Notes under the pieces: model-generated | The model's database searches: none | Seen by the model: only the letters and a program-made list of their open reading frames with translations | What the model was told of the DNA's origin: nothing | Assembly: GCA_017651245.1 (NCBI GenBank) | Contig: JAGCDQ010000007.1 | Span: forward strand, 17,127-81,126 | Direction: 5' to 3' | From: Bacteroidaceae bacterium | GTDB lineage: Bacteria; Bacteroidota; Bacteroidia; Bacteroidales; Bacteroidaceae | DNA: 64,000 nucleotides | Program-made: the position numbers and the translations under genes | Shown here: piece by piece, positions 56,432 to 64,000 of the stretch | Layout: every line of letters starts with the position of its first letter | Numbering within the stretch: position 1 is the stretch's first letter

Positions 56432-59134
56432 CTAATCTTTGAGCACAAACTGGCCAGTTGGCGTCATTCCCTCTGCATTAATGTACATCTCTTCGCAAGT
56501 GGAGTTATTGAAGAACTCTATCTTGGCCCGTCCTTTCTCATCGGCCTTTACGTCGGGTGCCCAATAAATGGTGCGGCGAAAATCTGCCATTGGAGGAACA
56601 ACACTATAGTCCTCCATTTCAAAGGTGGAAATCTCATTAAAGCCCTGGAAATATGTACGACGAAGTCCCTTGTTGCTTTCCGTTGTGAAGCGATGGTGCA
56701 GATAGAGGTAAATCTTCACATAGTTACTCATATCATCCCCTATCTCATCCGTCAACTCTCCCAAGCCAGCCTGAGCAACATTACGAGAATCCTGGTCTGG
56801 ATCATAGGGGGCGATATAGACACTCTTGATTTCATCCAACCACATAGGGAAGAATGAGTCACCTTCCGCACCTGATTCAGATGTGATGGCACCCGCATTC
56901 ATTGTTTCTCCATTATCTACAATCCATTGAATAGGCTGACTACCATACGACATGTATCCGTGCCATTCTGTCCACGTGGCTGAGTCTGCTCCCGTTACGA
57001 TAGGCAAGTCTTTGCATTCTGGATTATTGAACATCATGTTCTTCTTTGCCAGAAACTCAAAGATGGTCGGTTCTTCTTCACCTCTATCGCGGATATTATC
57101 CAGTTCCCTGTCAATATCATAGTAGATAGAAGCCCATCTACGGGCATAGTTCTCATTCTTAAACTTGAAATCATCATTCGTGAAATAGCGACGCTTGGCC
57201 TTCACTGTTACATTCTCCAATAAGATATTCTTTTGGGTGATGGGAATGAACTCCTCCCCGTCTGGAATGGGTTCTTCCTCCTGATGCACAAACAAATTGG
57301 GTCCTGATGGCATTTTCACGCTCGCTTCCACTGGACTGATATATCGAGGGGTCGGAGAAATCTGACGATCAACACCCACACGGAAAGTCTTTTTCTTGTC
57401 TTTGATGGTTGTATAGAAAAACATTTTCCATTCTCCGTCAAGGAAGGGAAGCCCAAACACATAATTGCCGTTCTTGTCCGTTTTTGTATTACCTGTCAAA
57501 CTTTGTCCCTTCTGATTGTAGAGAATCAGTTGCATGTCCACATCGTTGACAGGATTGTGCTTGCGGTATTCGTTCAGCTTGCCAAACACATAGAATTTGT
57601 CTTCGATAGGCTGTATCTTCTCCCTCGGAGTTAAGCCAGCCATCTCTTCCCATTTATAGCGACGCCAGCCCTGTGTCAGCATTAACATATCGGCAGCCCT
57701 GCGATGTTCCTGGTCATCCGACTCAAAATAGTAATCCACATGATTGATAAATCCTCTCACTTCTGAACTCAGCAACATCCACGTTTTCAAATTACCTTGC
57801 TTCTCATTCGTCATCGTACCTGCATCCATCGCCGAGAATGAGAATGTGGCATTTGGCAAAGTCTGCACATCCAACGTCACCTTGCCACAAGGTTTCAGCC
57901 ATGTTGATTCAGCCTTAAATGTGATGCTGTCTACTTCTGATGGCTTGGGACAAATGAAGAACAAACGGTCGGCAAGCACCTGGCCATTGCTGTTGAACAC
58001 CGTCATCTGGTTCACGCCCTCCTTCATCTGCTCACGATTCAGTTCCAGTTCCATCAAAGGGGAAGCGACCAACGTGTCACAATAATAGATATTACCATTG
58101 TTCATCAGCACATAACCAATCAGTTCGCCACAAACGCCACCCGTACATTGCAACGTAGCCAACATATCGTCATTCACCACATCCAGCGTTAAGGCACATC
58201 CCTCACTCCGCGCTGAAGGAAGCGTGAATTGCTGTTCTTTTCCACGTGCATTCATCATCTTCATGGTCAGTTCCGAAGCATCAGGAACCACTGTGAAGTC
58301 TCCCCTGCCCAACGTATCCGTCTGCACCGATGCCAACACATCGCCCTGCTTGTTGACCACAAAACCCTGACCACTATAAGGTCTTCCATCATCCGTCACA
58401 GCCAACATCGCCACATGACATTTCTTTCCCTGCACCATATCGCCTCCCTCTGGATAGAACTGCACACTGACGGTCTTTGCCGTATTATCTGAATAAAGAC
58501 CCTCCTTCACCGCTTTCATATAAAGGGAATCCTGCTGGTCGCGGTTGTTCGGGTTACGTTCCTGATACAGACGGGTGTCAATCGTCAAATCGGTATAGTT
58601 GCCCTCCTCTGCAGGTTTCTTGAACACTGGGAATACCCTTGAGAACACAGCATTCACGCCCCAATTCGTCATGTATCGGGTATATGCTCTCACTTCATAG
58701 AAGCCAGTGCCAAACAGCGAATCCACCTTCAGGTCTCCATGCGTTTGTCCTTGCTCGTCTATATAGTATTTCTGGGTCTTGATCACATCACCACTTGGGT
58801 TCAACAACTCCACATACAACACTTTACTCAAATCTGTCGGATGACCATTGTCTGTACGTGTCACATACGCCTTGAACCATATCGTTTCGCCTTCAAAATA
58901 GCCAGTATTGTCAAAGTGCATATATACTTTCTCCTGAGGCATCGCCTTGTTGAAACCCATCACATGCTGCACATAAGAGATGATGCCCTTTGTTTGATCA
59001 TTCATCGCAGAGGTTTCACCTTGATTCTGTGCCATGCTCCTCATCGAGCACACACACAACAAACAAACAGCCATCACACGAAAAGAGGCATAATAGCTGT
59101 GAATAAACTTTAGAATACTTACTTGTGGAGACAT
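56432..59134 (-). CDS. Large secreted protein with MG2-like domain
   Basis: A 900-residue exported protein. The signal peptide spans about residues 15-36 (MAVCLLCVCSMRSMAQ). It then has an MG2/Ig-like region, EKVYMHFDNTGYFEGETIWFKAYV, further beta-rich domains, and GNYVFGLPFLDGEWKMFFYTTI. A region near residue 600-650 resembles a carboxypeptidase regulatory-like/plug-type module. The C-terminal segment EFFNNSTCEEMYINAEGMTPTGQF is beta-rich. This kind of protein is common in Bacteroidota envelopes; function is unknown. A minus-strand TAACTTTG box is at 59185-59178. Confidence 0.78.
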   Translation of the reverse strand: MSPQVSILKFIHSYYASFRVMAVCLLCVCSMRSMAQNQGETSAMNDQTKGIISYVQHVMGFNKAMPQEKVYMHFDNTGYFEGETIWFKAYVTRTDNGHPTDLSKVLYVELLNPSGDVIKTQKYYIDEQGQTHGDLKVDSLFGTGFYEVRAYTRYMTNWGVNAVFSRVFPVFKKPAEEGNYTDLTIDTRLYQERNPNNRDQQDSLYMKAVKEGLYSDNTAKTVSVQFYPEGGDMVQGKKCHVAMLAVTDDGRPYSGQGFVVNKQGDVLASVQTDTLGRGDFTVVPDASELTMKMMNARGKEQQFTLPSARSEGCALTLDVVNDDMLATLQCTGGVCGELIGYVLMNNGNIYYCDTLVASPLMELELNREQMKEGVNQMTVFNSNGQVLADRLFFICPKPSEVDSITFKAESTWLKPCGKVTLDVQTLPNATFSFSAMDAGTMTNEKQGNLKTWMLLSSEVRGFINHVDYYFESDDQEHRRAADMLMLTQGWRRYKWEEMAGLTPREKIQPIEDKFYVFGKLNEYRKHNPVNDVDMQLILYNQKGQSLTGNTKTDKNGNYVFGLPFLDGEWKMFFYTTIKDKKKTFRVGVDRQISPTPRYISPVEASVKMPSGPNLFVHQEEEPIPDGEEFIPITQKNILLENVTVKAKRRYFTNDDFKFKNENYARRWASIYYDIDRELDNIRDRGEEEPTIFEFLAKKNMMFNNPECKDLPIVTGADSATWTEWHGYMSYGSQPIQWIVDNGETMNAGAITSESGAEGDSFFPMWLDEIKSVYIAPYDPDQDSRNVAQAGLGELTDEIGDDMSNYVKIYLYLHHRFTTESNKGLRRTYFQGFNEISTFEMEDYSVVPPMADFRRTIYWAPDVKADEKGRAKIEFFNNSTCEEMYINAEGMTPTGQFVLKD

Positions 59135-59177
59135 AAAAACAGTTTGTGTATCTTTTTCCCTTTTCTTAAAATGATTA

Positions 59178-59185
59178 CAAAGTTA
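59178..59185 (-). promoter_or_regulatory. -7 promoter element for the 900-residue secreted protein
   Basis: On the minus strand TAACTTTG lies 44 bases before the start at 59134. No exact -33 half. Confidence 0.45.
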
Positions 59186-59236
59186 GTGAAAAGTTTAAAG
59201 TTCCACATCAGGAATCGAGAATTATTTGCCATTCAG

Positions 59237-59268
59237 TTTGGTTTTTCTATGGATTATCCTTACCTTTG
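59237..59268 (+). promoter_or_regulatory. Promoter of the acidic-tailed protein gene
   Basis: TTTG (59237-59240), 20 bases, then TACCTTTG (59261-59268), followed by CAGCC. It is an exact consensus match 35 bases before ATG 59303. Confidence 0.75.
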
Positions 59269-59302
59269 CAGCCAAATTCACACATTTATCATCATCAATA
59301 CA

Positions 59303-60073
59303 ATGAAGCAAAAGACGAGGCTGTCGCTTGACGACTTGGACAAGAGCAATGTTTGGACCGTGACTCCGAGTGAACTGAGTCAAATGATCATCAACGCAAG
59401 AAAGAAGAAGGATGACTTCGCGGACAACGAGAAACACTACATGAATATCATCAAAACGGTGTTCGATCTTCAATATCTGAAAAGAGACGACACCGACAAG
59501 ATGAATCAACTGGAAAACATGGGCTATGAAGTGTATTCCACGCCCGATGCAGACGGCAAGAACGCTGTTGCCATCCGCAAGCACCCTATCAAGAAGGTGA
59601 CTGACCTCACGTTGGAGAATATCCAGCACTTGGAGGCTTGGGAAGTGTTGGACCTCATCGCCCACAACATGGGTACAGGATGGAAGGGACTTCCTCTTGC
59701 CATTCAGGACATCATCGAATCAGCTTTCTTTGTCGATTGCACCATCATGCCAGAATTGACCATGCGCAAGCCTGGCGGTATCATCGAGCGTCGCAAGAAC
59801 GATGACTATGAAGTTCTTGAGATTGAGCGTGGTTCTTGGATTGAGGGTATCTTCATGAAACCCAAACCCAAGGTGGAGAAAGTGCACATCGACTACAGCA
59901 TCGATGATGAGGAAGATGGGCGTCGCCGTCGTCGCAAGCATAGAGACGAAGACTTGGAAGACGATTACGATGAGAATGATGACGACATGTTGGAAGAGGA
60001 GGAGCTCGAGGAAGAGGAAGAAGACATGAACGACGAGGAACTCAAGAAACTCGACGGTGAGGAGGAAGAATAG
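59303..60073 (+). CDS. Acidic-tailed protein of unknown function, stopped early in its tail
   Basis: A 256-residue protein beginning MKQKTRLSLDDLDKSNVW. Residues 1-190 look like a folded alpha/beta domain; residues 195-256 are a low-complexity tail of Glu, Asp and Arg. A TAG at 60071-60073 ends the frame, but the same frame goes on with EEEELDENNIQIEDIDN and ADIPDEEE to another TAG at 60155-60157. The extension has the same acidic composition, so the first TAG probably truncates the original protein by 28 residues. I do not recognise a family. The ATG at 59303 is set by the promoter. Confidence 0.75.
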   Translation: MKQKTRLSLDDLDKSNVWTVTPSELSQMIINARKKKDDFADNEKHYMNIIKTVFDLQYLKRDDTDKMNQLENMGYEVYSTPDADGKNAVAIRKHPIKKVTDLTLENIQHLEAWEVLDLIAHNMGTGWKGLPLAIQDIIESAFFVDCTIMPELTMRKPGGIIERRKNDDYEVLEIERGSWIEGIFMKPKPKVEKVHIDYSIDDEEDGRRRRRKHRDEDLEDDYDENDDDMLEEEELEEEEEDMNDEELKKLDGEEEE

Positions 60074-60157
60074 GAAGAAGAGGAGGAACTCGACGAGAAC
60101 AACATCCAAATTGAAGACATCGACAACATCGCTGACATTCCTGACGAGGAAGAATAG
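60074..60157 (+). other. Orphaned acidic tail after the in-frame TAG
   Basis: Twenty-seven in-frame sense codons, mostly Glu, Asp and Asn, after the TAG at 60071, ending with a second TAG. The sequence is the natural continuation of the acidic tail. Confidence 0.6.
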
Positions 60158-60212
60158 TCACCCGATAAGATCCCTTCAGCCCAATCTTGGGTCGAGTACA
60201 TACATATTTTAT

Positions 60213-60247
60213 AATAGATGCCTGTGCGCCTTGCATGGGCATCTATT
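60213..60247 (+). terminator. Long hairpin, probable terminator
   Basis: AATAGATGCC (60213-60222) and GGCATCTATT (60238-60247) pair perfectly, and TGTGC/GCATG continue the stem by five pairs with wobble around the loop GCCTT. There is no clear T run, so termination is likely but not certain. Confidence 0.6.
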
Positions 60248-60424
60248 GTATGAGTAATGAATAGTACCCAAGTGATTCTGGAGGTCGCAGTGATGTGCTC
60301 TCCTAAATGTGTGTATGTGTGGGAGAAGTGGCAAATCATCCGTTTCTATCCCCGAAAGCAGGCAGAAAATGAAGTCGTCTGGAAAAAAATGAGGATGAAC
60401 AATGGTCAATTGTCAAGAATTCAT

Positions 60425-60432
60425 TACCTTTG
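60425..60432 (+). promoter_or_regulatory. -7 promoter element for the histidine phosphatase gene
   Basis: TACCTTTG, 57 bases before ATG 60489. The upstream half is unclear. Confidence 0.5.
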
Positions 60433-60488
60433 TGCCGACAATTCATCCAAAAACTATTTTTACTACCCTATTCAAAATTACACAAACA

Positions 60489-61754
60489 ATGAAAAAAATC
60501 CTCAATGTCCTACTCTTGTGGGTCATCGCCCTGACAACATGGGCGCAAACTGTTCCTGCCCTTGAGCAAGTAAAGGCTGATCCAAGAAAAGCCTATGGAC
60601 AAGACTACCCCTACGCGATGAAACCAGTCGCACAGTCGAAGTCGCCCAAAGGCTACAAGGCTTTCTACATCAGCCACTATGGCCGTCATGGCTCTCGTTA
60701 CTATTGGAACGACATGCTCTATCGCGACCTCGACTCGCTCCTTACCAAAGCACATGCCAAGAACCAGCTCACCCCAGAGGGAGAGGCATTCCGCACCAAG
60801 TTCATGGCAGCCAAGACCGAATTGGCAACCAGCGTCAGCGAATTGAGTCAGTTGGGTTGGGAACAGCACCAATACATCGCACGCACCATGTACAACGACT
60901 TCAACGAGGTGTTCAAGAAGGGAGGCAACATCTTTGCCATTTCCTCCCTCACAGGCCGTTGCGTGCTCAGTATGGCATCCTTCTGTCAGGAACTCGCACA
61001 ATGCAATCCCAAGTTGGAAATCCGCCAAGAGTCTGCCCGCAAGGTGCTTTCTGGTGTGAAGCCCGACGACCGTCAGAACCCACAGTATCATAAGTTCCCC
61101 AAGTCAAGACCACGATTTGAGGCAAACCGCAAGAACTTCCAATACCAAGACAACCTGCGCGAGAAAATCATCTCACGCGTCTTCACCAGCACTGAAGGTC
61201 TGCCTGGCAATATGATGGTCATTGGCAACAACCTCATCAATCTCTACACCTCCCTGCCCAGCATTGGACATGACGGCATGATGGGCAACATCATCACCGA
61301 TGAGGAGATTGCTGCCCGTTGGGAACAAGAAAACCTCGGTTCCTACACTTGGGTGTTCGAACCTCGTTACGACATGATTCCCATCTTGCGCGACATCATC
61401 GAGAAGGCAGACAATGTAGTCAAGGGAAAGGTGCAGCGCATTGCCGACCTCCGTTTCGGACACGACACCTGTCTGGGACCTCTCACCGTACTCATGGGAC
61501 TCAATGGTGCTGACATCGACCCTGAAGATCCTTACGAGGTGAAGAACTGCTACCAGAACTGGACGATGGGCAAGGCTTCCAACCTCCAGATTATCTTCTA
61601 CCAAAGCAAGAAACCTGGTCAGCCCATTTTGCTGAAGTGCCTGCTCAATGGAGAAGAGGTTGCTCTCCCCTTCTCAACCGACAACTTCCCTTACTACAAG
61701 TGGGAAGATTTCAAGAAATTCTATACAGATAGATGTGATAGTGTGAAAGAATAA
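60489..61754 (+). CDS. Histidine-type acid phosphatase
   Basis: A 421-residue exported enzyme. The signal peptide is MKKILNVLLLWVIALTTWAQ. The catalytic RHG motif is in YISHYGRHGSRYYWND, and the second motif RFGHDTCLGPL (His-Asp) near residue 325 gives the proton donor, as in histidine acid phosphatases and phytases. It should release phosphate from organic phosphates, possibly inositol phosphates, in the periplasm. The 3' end forms a hairpin with the downstream convergent gene's flank. Confidence 0.87.
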   Translation: MKKILNVLLLWVIALTTWAQTVPALEQVKADPRKAYGQDYPYAMKPVAQSKSPKGYKAFYISHYGRHGSRYYWNDMLYRDLDSLLTKAHAKNQLTPEGEAFRTKFMAAKTELATSVSELSQLGWEQHQYIARTMYNDFNEVFKKGGNIFAISSLTGRCVLSMASFCQELAQCNPKLEIRQESARKVLSGVKPDDRQNPQYHKFPKSRPRFEANRKNFQYQDNLREKIISRVFTSTEGLPGNMMVIGNNLINLYTSLPSIGHDGMMGNIITDEEIAARWEQENLGSYTWVFEPRYDMIPILRDIIEKADNVVKGKVQRIADLRFGHDTCLGPLTVLMGLNGADIDPEDPYEVKNCYQNWTMGKASNLQIIFYQSKKPGQPILLKCLLNGEEVALPFSTDNFPYYKWEDFKKFYTDRCDSVKE

Positions 61755-61773
61755 GGCAAACCCTCTTTCACAC
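61741..61773. terminator. Hairpin between convergent genes
   Basis: GTGTGAAAGA (61741-61750) and TCTTTCACAC (61764-61773) form a perfect 10-bp stem spanning the stop codon of the phosphatase gene. T runs are weak on both strands. Probable shared terminator. Confidence 0.6.
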
Positions 61774-61776
61774 CAT

Positions 61777-62394
61777 TCAGAGTAGATTCATTTCTTTCTG
61801 AACCCCATCTAAGAACCGCACTGCCTGTCCCCCATCCATCTGAGCATGATGGAACTGGAAACTGACGGGCAGTGTGGTTTTTAACCATCCCTTGCGATAT
61901 CTTCCCCATGCCAGGAAAGGATTGTTGAAGATGCCGCTGTACTGGTTCACGATGCAGTCAAGTTCCGTCTGAGGCAAGGCTGAGGTGCCGACAATCATAC
62001 ATTCCTCAAACTCTATGTTCCTGCATTCTTGGGCTGTTTGGGCAGTCCGTTCCAGATAATCCTTGTTGAACTGCTGCAAGTCATCCGAGAAAGGAATATC
62101 GCACGAATTGATGCCGCCCTTGCTATTTTCCACAATCACATTGATGGCGAGCTGGTCGTATTGAAAAAGTTTTCCCTCCATGGGCAACAGATAAAACTCC
62201 TCAATCTTGCTGGCAGCCTTGCCGATGCACCAACACATCAGCATGTTGAACTTCATGCCCGTCCGCTTGCTTGCTTTTGCCAGACGGCTCACGTCCCACG
62301 TCTTCACCAATGTCACCATCGGCTGGGGCGATGACATCCACATCTGGAATGCCTCCGCCCTACTCGTCTCTTGGGGTTGTATTTCCTTCTTCAT
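61777..62394 (-). CDS. Chloramphenicol acetyltransferase-like protein
   Basis: A 205-residue protein of the CAT fold. The catalytic His block FQFHHAQMDGGQAVRFLD matches the HHxxxDG motif of the family, and FNMLMCWCIGKAASKI matches the trimer-forming helix. The usual substrate-site composition is not complete, so the substrate may be something other than chloramphenicol; many chromosomal CAT-like genes in Bacteroidota are not resistance genes. ATG 62394 is set by the family's length. Confidence 0.82.
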   Translation of the reverse strand: MKKEIQPQETSRAEAFQMWMSSPQPMVTLVKTWDVSRLAKASKRTGMKFNMLMCWCIGKAASKIEEFYLLPMEGKLFQYDQLAINVIVENSKGGINSCDIPFSDDLQQFNKDYLERTAQTAQECRNIEFEECMIVGTSALPQTELDCIVNQYSGIFNNPFLAWGRYRKGWLKTTLPVSFQFHHAQMDGGQAVRFLDGVQKEMNLL

Positions 62395-62416
62395 ATTGAC
62401 TGGATTGTGATTCTGA

Positions 62417-63484
62417 CTACAAAGGTGCAGACTTCTGCAGCACACGGCTGACAGTCTCGATGATGTGTTGTGTCGCCACCTCTTTCCGCATGGCTTCCTC
62501 AAGAGAAATGCCGTCGGGGTTGATACATTCCAGACGGACAAAACCAGCCCGTAACAACTCCTCCTTGTCCCCGATTCGTCCTGCTATCAGACACACAGGC
62601 GTATTACCCGAATGCTGAAGGATTCCCATGGGCAGTTTGCCCATCAGGGTCTGGCGGTCAGCAGAACCCTCGCCCGTGATGACAAGACTGGCATCCTCCA
62701 CCAACTGCTCATAGTGGAGAGTTTCCAACAACAGGTCGATGCCAGAGCGACACTCCGCATTCAGATATTGCAGGAAAGCATAACCCAAACCACCAGCAGC
62801 ACCCGCCCCAGGCATCTCCTGACGGTCATAGCCAAACAGTAAGGCAGACTCCTCCGCAAACCTTCTGGCTTGTTCGTCCAATTGCTGCACCATCTCAGGG
62901 GTGGCTCCCTTCTGTGGAGCAAACACATGAGCCGCCCCACACGCACCACAAAGCGGATTCTTGACATCGGAAGCAATCGTAAAACTTACATTCTTAAGTT
63001 CTTCTATATCATTCCAATGTCCGCTCTTTACAAAACTATCCATCAAGGCTTGAAGCATCCCCTTTCCAGCATCGCTGGTGGCACTACCTCCCAGTCCCAC
63101 GATGATCTGGTCAGCCCCTTTTCGGATGGCATCAGCCACCAGTTGTCCCGTTCCATAACTCGTCGCCACCATCGGATTCCGTTCCTCCTTCTTGAGCAAA
63201 GTGAGACCACTCGCTTGTGCCATTTCAATGACCGCCCTCCGCTCCTGAAGCAGATAGCTTGCCCTGACAGGTCGCATCAGCGGGTCGCACACTTCCACCT
63301 CCACCTTCTCACCACCCATAGCAGCGTGGAAAGCCTCCAGAAAGCCCTCTCCCCCATCGCTCACAGGTATCTGCACCACCTCCGCGTCAGGACAAACCCT
63401 CCTGACGCCCTCCGCCGCTGCCCTATTCGCCTCCTGCGAGCTCAGGCAACCCTTGAATGAATCTATGGCAACAACTACCCTCAT
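62417..63484 (-). CDS. Glycerate 2-kinase (GarK/GlxK family)
   Basis: A 355-residue kinase: the N-terminal DSFKGCLSSQEANRAAAEG block, GLGGSATSDAGKGMLQAL and the late VITGEGSADRQTL mark the family. It phosphorylates D-glycerate with ATP. The gene lies 22 bases upstream of the CAT-like gene on the same strand and may be transcribed with it. A minus-strand TATCTTTG box lies at 63503-63496. Confidence 0.92.
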   Translation of the reverse strand: MRVVVAIDSFKGCLSSQEANRAAAEGVRRVCPDAEVVQIPVSDGGEGFLEAFHAAMGGEKVEVEVCDPLMRPVRASYLLQERRAVIEMAQASGLTLLKKEERNPMVATSYGTGQLVADAIRKGADQIIVGLGGSATSDAGKGMLQALMDSFVKSGHWNDIEELKNVSFTIASDVKNPLCGACGAAHVFAPQKGATPEMVQQLDEQARRFAEESALLFGYDRQEMPGAGAAGGLGYAFLQYLNAECRSGIDLLLETLHYEQLVEDASLVITGEGSADRQTLMGKLPMGILQHSGNTPVCLIAGRIGDKEELLRAGFVRLECINPDGISLEEAMRKEVATQHIIETVSRVLQKSAPL

Positions 63485-63495
63485 TGTTTTCGTTG

Positions 63496-63503
63496 CAAAG
63501 ATA
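63496..63503 (-). promoter_or_regulatory. -7 promoter element for the glycerate kinase gene
   Basis: On the minus strand TATCTTTG, 12 bases before ATG 63484. No clear -33 half; the leader would be very short. Confidence 0.4.
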
Positions 63504-63780
63504 CCACTTTTCTATGAATGAAATATGGGAAAACGAGAAAATATCACATGATATACTTGTTTCACTCTAAGCAAAAATCACATTTTCGGACTATTTTTCA
63601 ATGGGAAAATCACATTTTTGACAAAATTGGCTTACATTTTCAACTGGTGACAATTTGTCACCGGTTCATTACCCTCATCCTTTACAGCCTTTGACTTTTG
63701 AACCCTTGAACTCTTGAACCTTTAACCACGAACCCATCTCCCTCTCCCTTCTCTCATAGCAAGGATACGTCTGGCAAACA

Positions 63781-63841
63781 CCACAAAAAGCAAAAGCAAA
63801 ATGCCACAAAAAGCAAAAGCAAAATGCCACAAAAAGCAAAA
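63781..63841 (+). repeat. 23-bp tandem repeat, about 2.7 copies
   Basis: The unit CCACAAAAAGCAAAAGCAAA plus ATG begins at 63781, 63804 and 63827 (the third copy is partial). The copies are exact. There are no spacers, so it is not a CRISPR. Confidence 0.8.
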
Positions 63842-63845
63842 ATAA

Positions 63846-63877
63846 TTTGGTGGTTTCATTTTTTTTCCCTAACTTTG
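63846..63877 (+). promoter_or_regulatory. Promoter of the terminal ATPase gene
   Basis: TTTG (63846-63849), 20 bases, then TAACTTTG (63870-63877), 24 bases before the ATG at 63901. Exact consensus match. Confidence 0.75.
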
Positions 63878-63900
63878 CAGCGATAAAAAAACCTGATTAT

Positions 63901-64000
63901 ATGGGATATCTGAAACGAACTGCAGATGCAATCCTTGAGCAGCATCTTGAAGCTTTTGGGGCAATACTTATAGAGGGTCCAAAATGGTGTGGTAAGACTA
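63901..64000 (+). CDS. AAA-type ATP-binding protein, DUF4143 type, N-terminal fragment
   Basis: Only 33 codons are inside the window. They read MGYLKRTADAILEQHLEAFG and then ILIEGPKWCGKT, where GPKWCGKT is the Walker A of the ATPase class that carries a C-terminal DUF4143. Such proteins are common and poorly understood in Bacteroidota. The rest of the gene is outside the window. Confidence 0.75.
   Translation, partial: MGYLKRTADAILEQHLEAFGAILIEGPKWCGKT

Larger units (their letters stand above)
60158..60488. other. Intergenic region before the histidine phosphatase
   Basis: About 330 bases with no convincing gene. It contains a strong hairpin (60213-60247) and a TACCTTTG promoter box at 60425. 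The short open frame from 60257 overlaps the following gene in another frame and looks like a shadow. Confidence 0.6.
63504..63900. other. Intergenic region with tandem repeats
   Basis: Nearly 400 bases without a gene. It holds AT-rich sequence, a TTGAACC-type spacer repeat near 63690-63720, a 23-bp tandem repeat (63781-63841) and the promoter of the next gene. Confidence 0.65.

Noticed and set aside
60257-60565. 102-codon forward frame before the histidine phosphatase
   Set aside because: It runs into the phosphatase gene in another frame and covers that gene's promoter.
63781-63841. CRISPR array
   Set aside because: The copies are directly adjacent without spacers and no cas gene is near.

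Overview
The window reads as a chromosomal segment of a Bacteroidales bacterium, most likely Prevotellaceae (Prevotella/Segatella type). The reasons are protein families largely confined to Bacteroidota (DUF4199, DUF6452, DUF6048, DUF3078, a stand-alone AICAR transformylase, the 29-residue COX24-like basic protein before RNase G), the Bacteroidota promoter form (TTTG, about 20 bases, TAnnTTTG) in front of many genes, and little sign of Shine-Dalgarno sites. Both ends cut through genes: the tail of mltG at the left and the head of an AAA ATPase gene at the right.

Layout. 1-8421: mltG end, a GH2 glycosidase, nadE, ettA, and a divergent MORN-GH25 lysozyme. 8.6-20.5 kb: an accessory island on the + strand, AT-rich by eye from about 14.2 kb. 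It encodes a WD40-receiver fusion, a small RyR-domain protein, a membrane coiled-coil protein, a multi-pass membrane protein with two RCK-like Rossmann regions and a C-terminal RyR-like domain, a SIR2-like/TIR protein, a 1154-residue STAND-TIR-acetyltransferase fusion and a TIR-methyltransferase. 20.6-25.2 kb: a HAD gene broken by a stop codon, a membrane protein with SH3b and PARP-like domains, and a reverse-strand kinase-AAA gene with a YbjN-like partner. 25.4-47 kb: ordinary genes: a dolichol-phosphate-type glycosyltransferase, lipoproteins, apbE, a Crp/Fnr regulator, an M3 peptidase, dCMP deaminase, an S41 protease, folate cyclo-ligase, an AddAB-type helicase-nuclease pair, RNase Z, thrS-infC-rpmI-rplT and fabD. 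47-64 kb: amylase, DUF3078 protein, RNase G, a reverse operon (TPR protein, AICAR transformylase, small basic protein, MltF-like transglycosylase), a 900-residue secreted protein, an acidic-tailed protein, a histidine phosphatase, a CAT-like enzyme, glycerate kinase and the start of an ATPase gene.

The most interesting part is 8.9-20.5 kb. Three TIR domains occur in three consecutive genes, but by reading the motifs only the SIR2-like/TIR protein keeps the catalytic glutamate. The STAND and methyltransferase TIRs carry Thr and Ile at that position, and the SIR2-like domain of the TIR protein has lost its own Asn and His. I infer one NAD-cleaving TIR enzyme recruited by two adaptor-like TIR proteins, with a membrane RCK/RyR protein plus a free RyR protein as the likely signal-responding arm. 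No nucleotide cyclase, CRISPR or restriction gene is present. A PARP-like ADP-ribosyltransferase and a kinase-AAA protein lie next door, making an NAD/ADP-ribose-themed neighbourhood. The defence role is inference; the domain architecture is read from the sequence.
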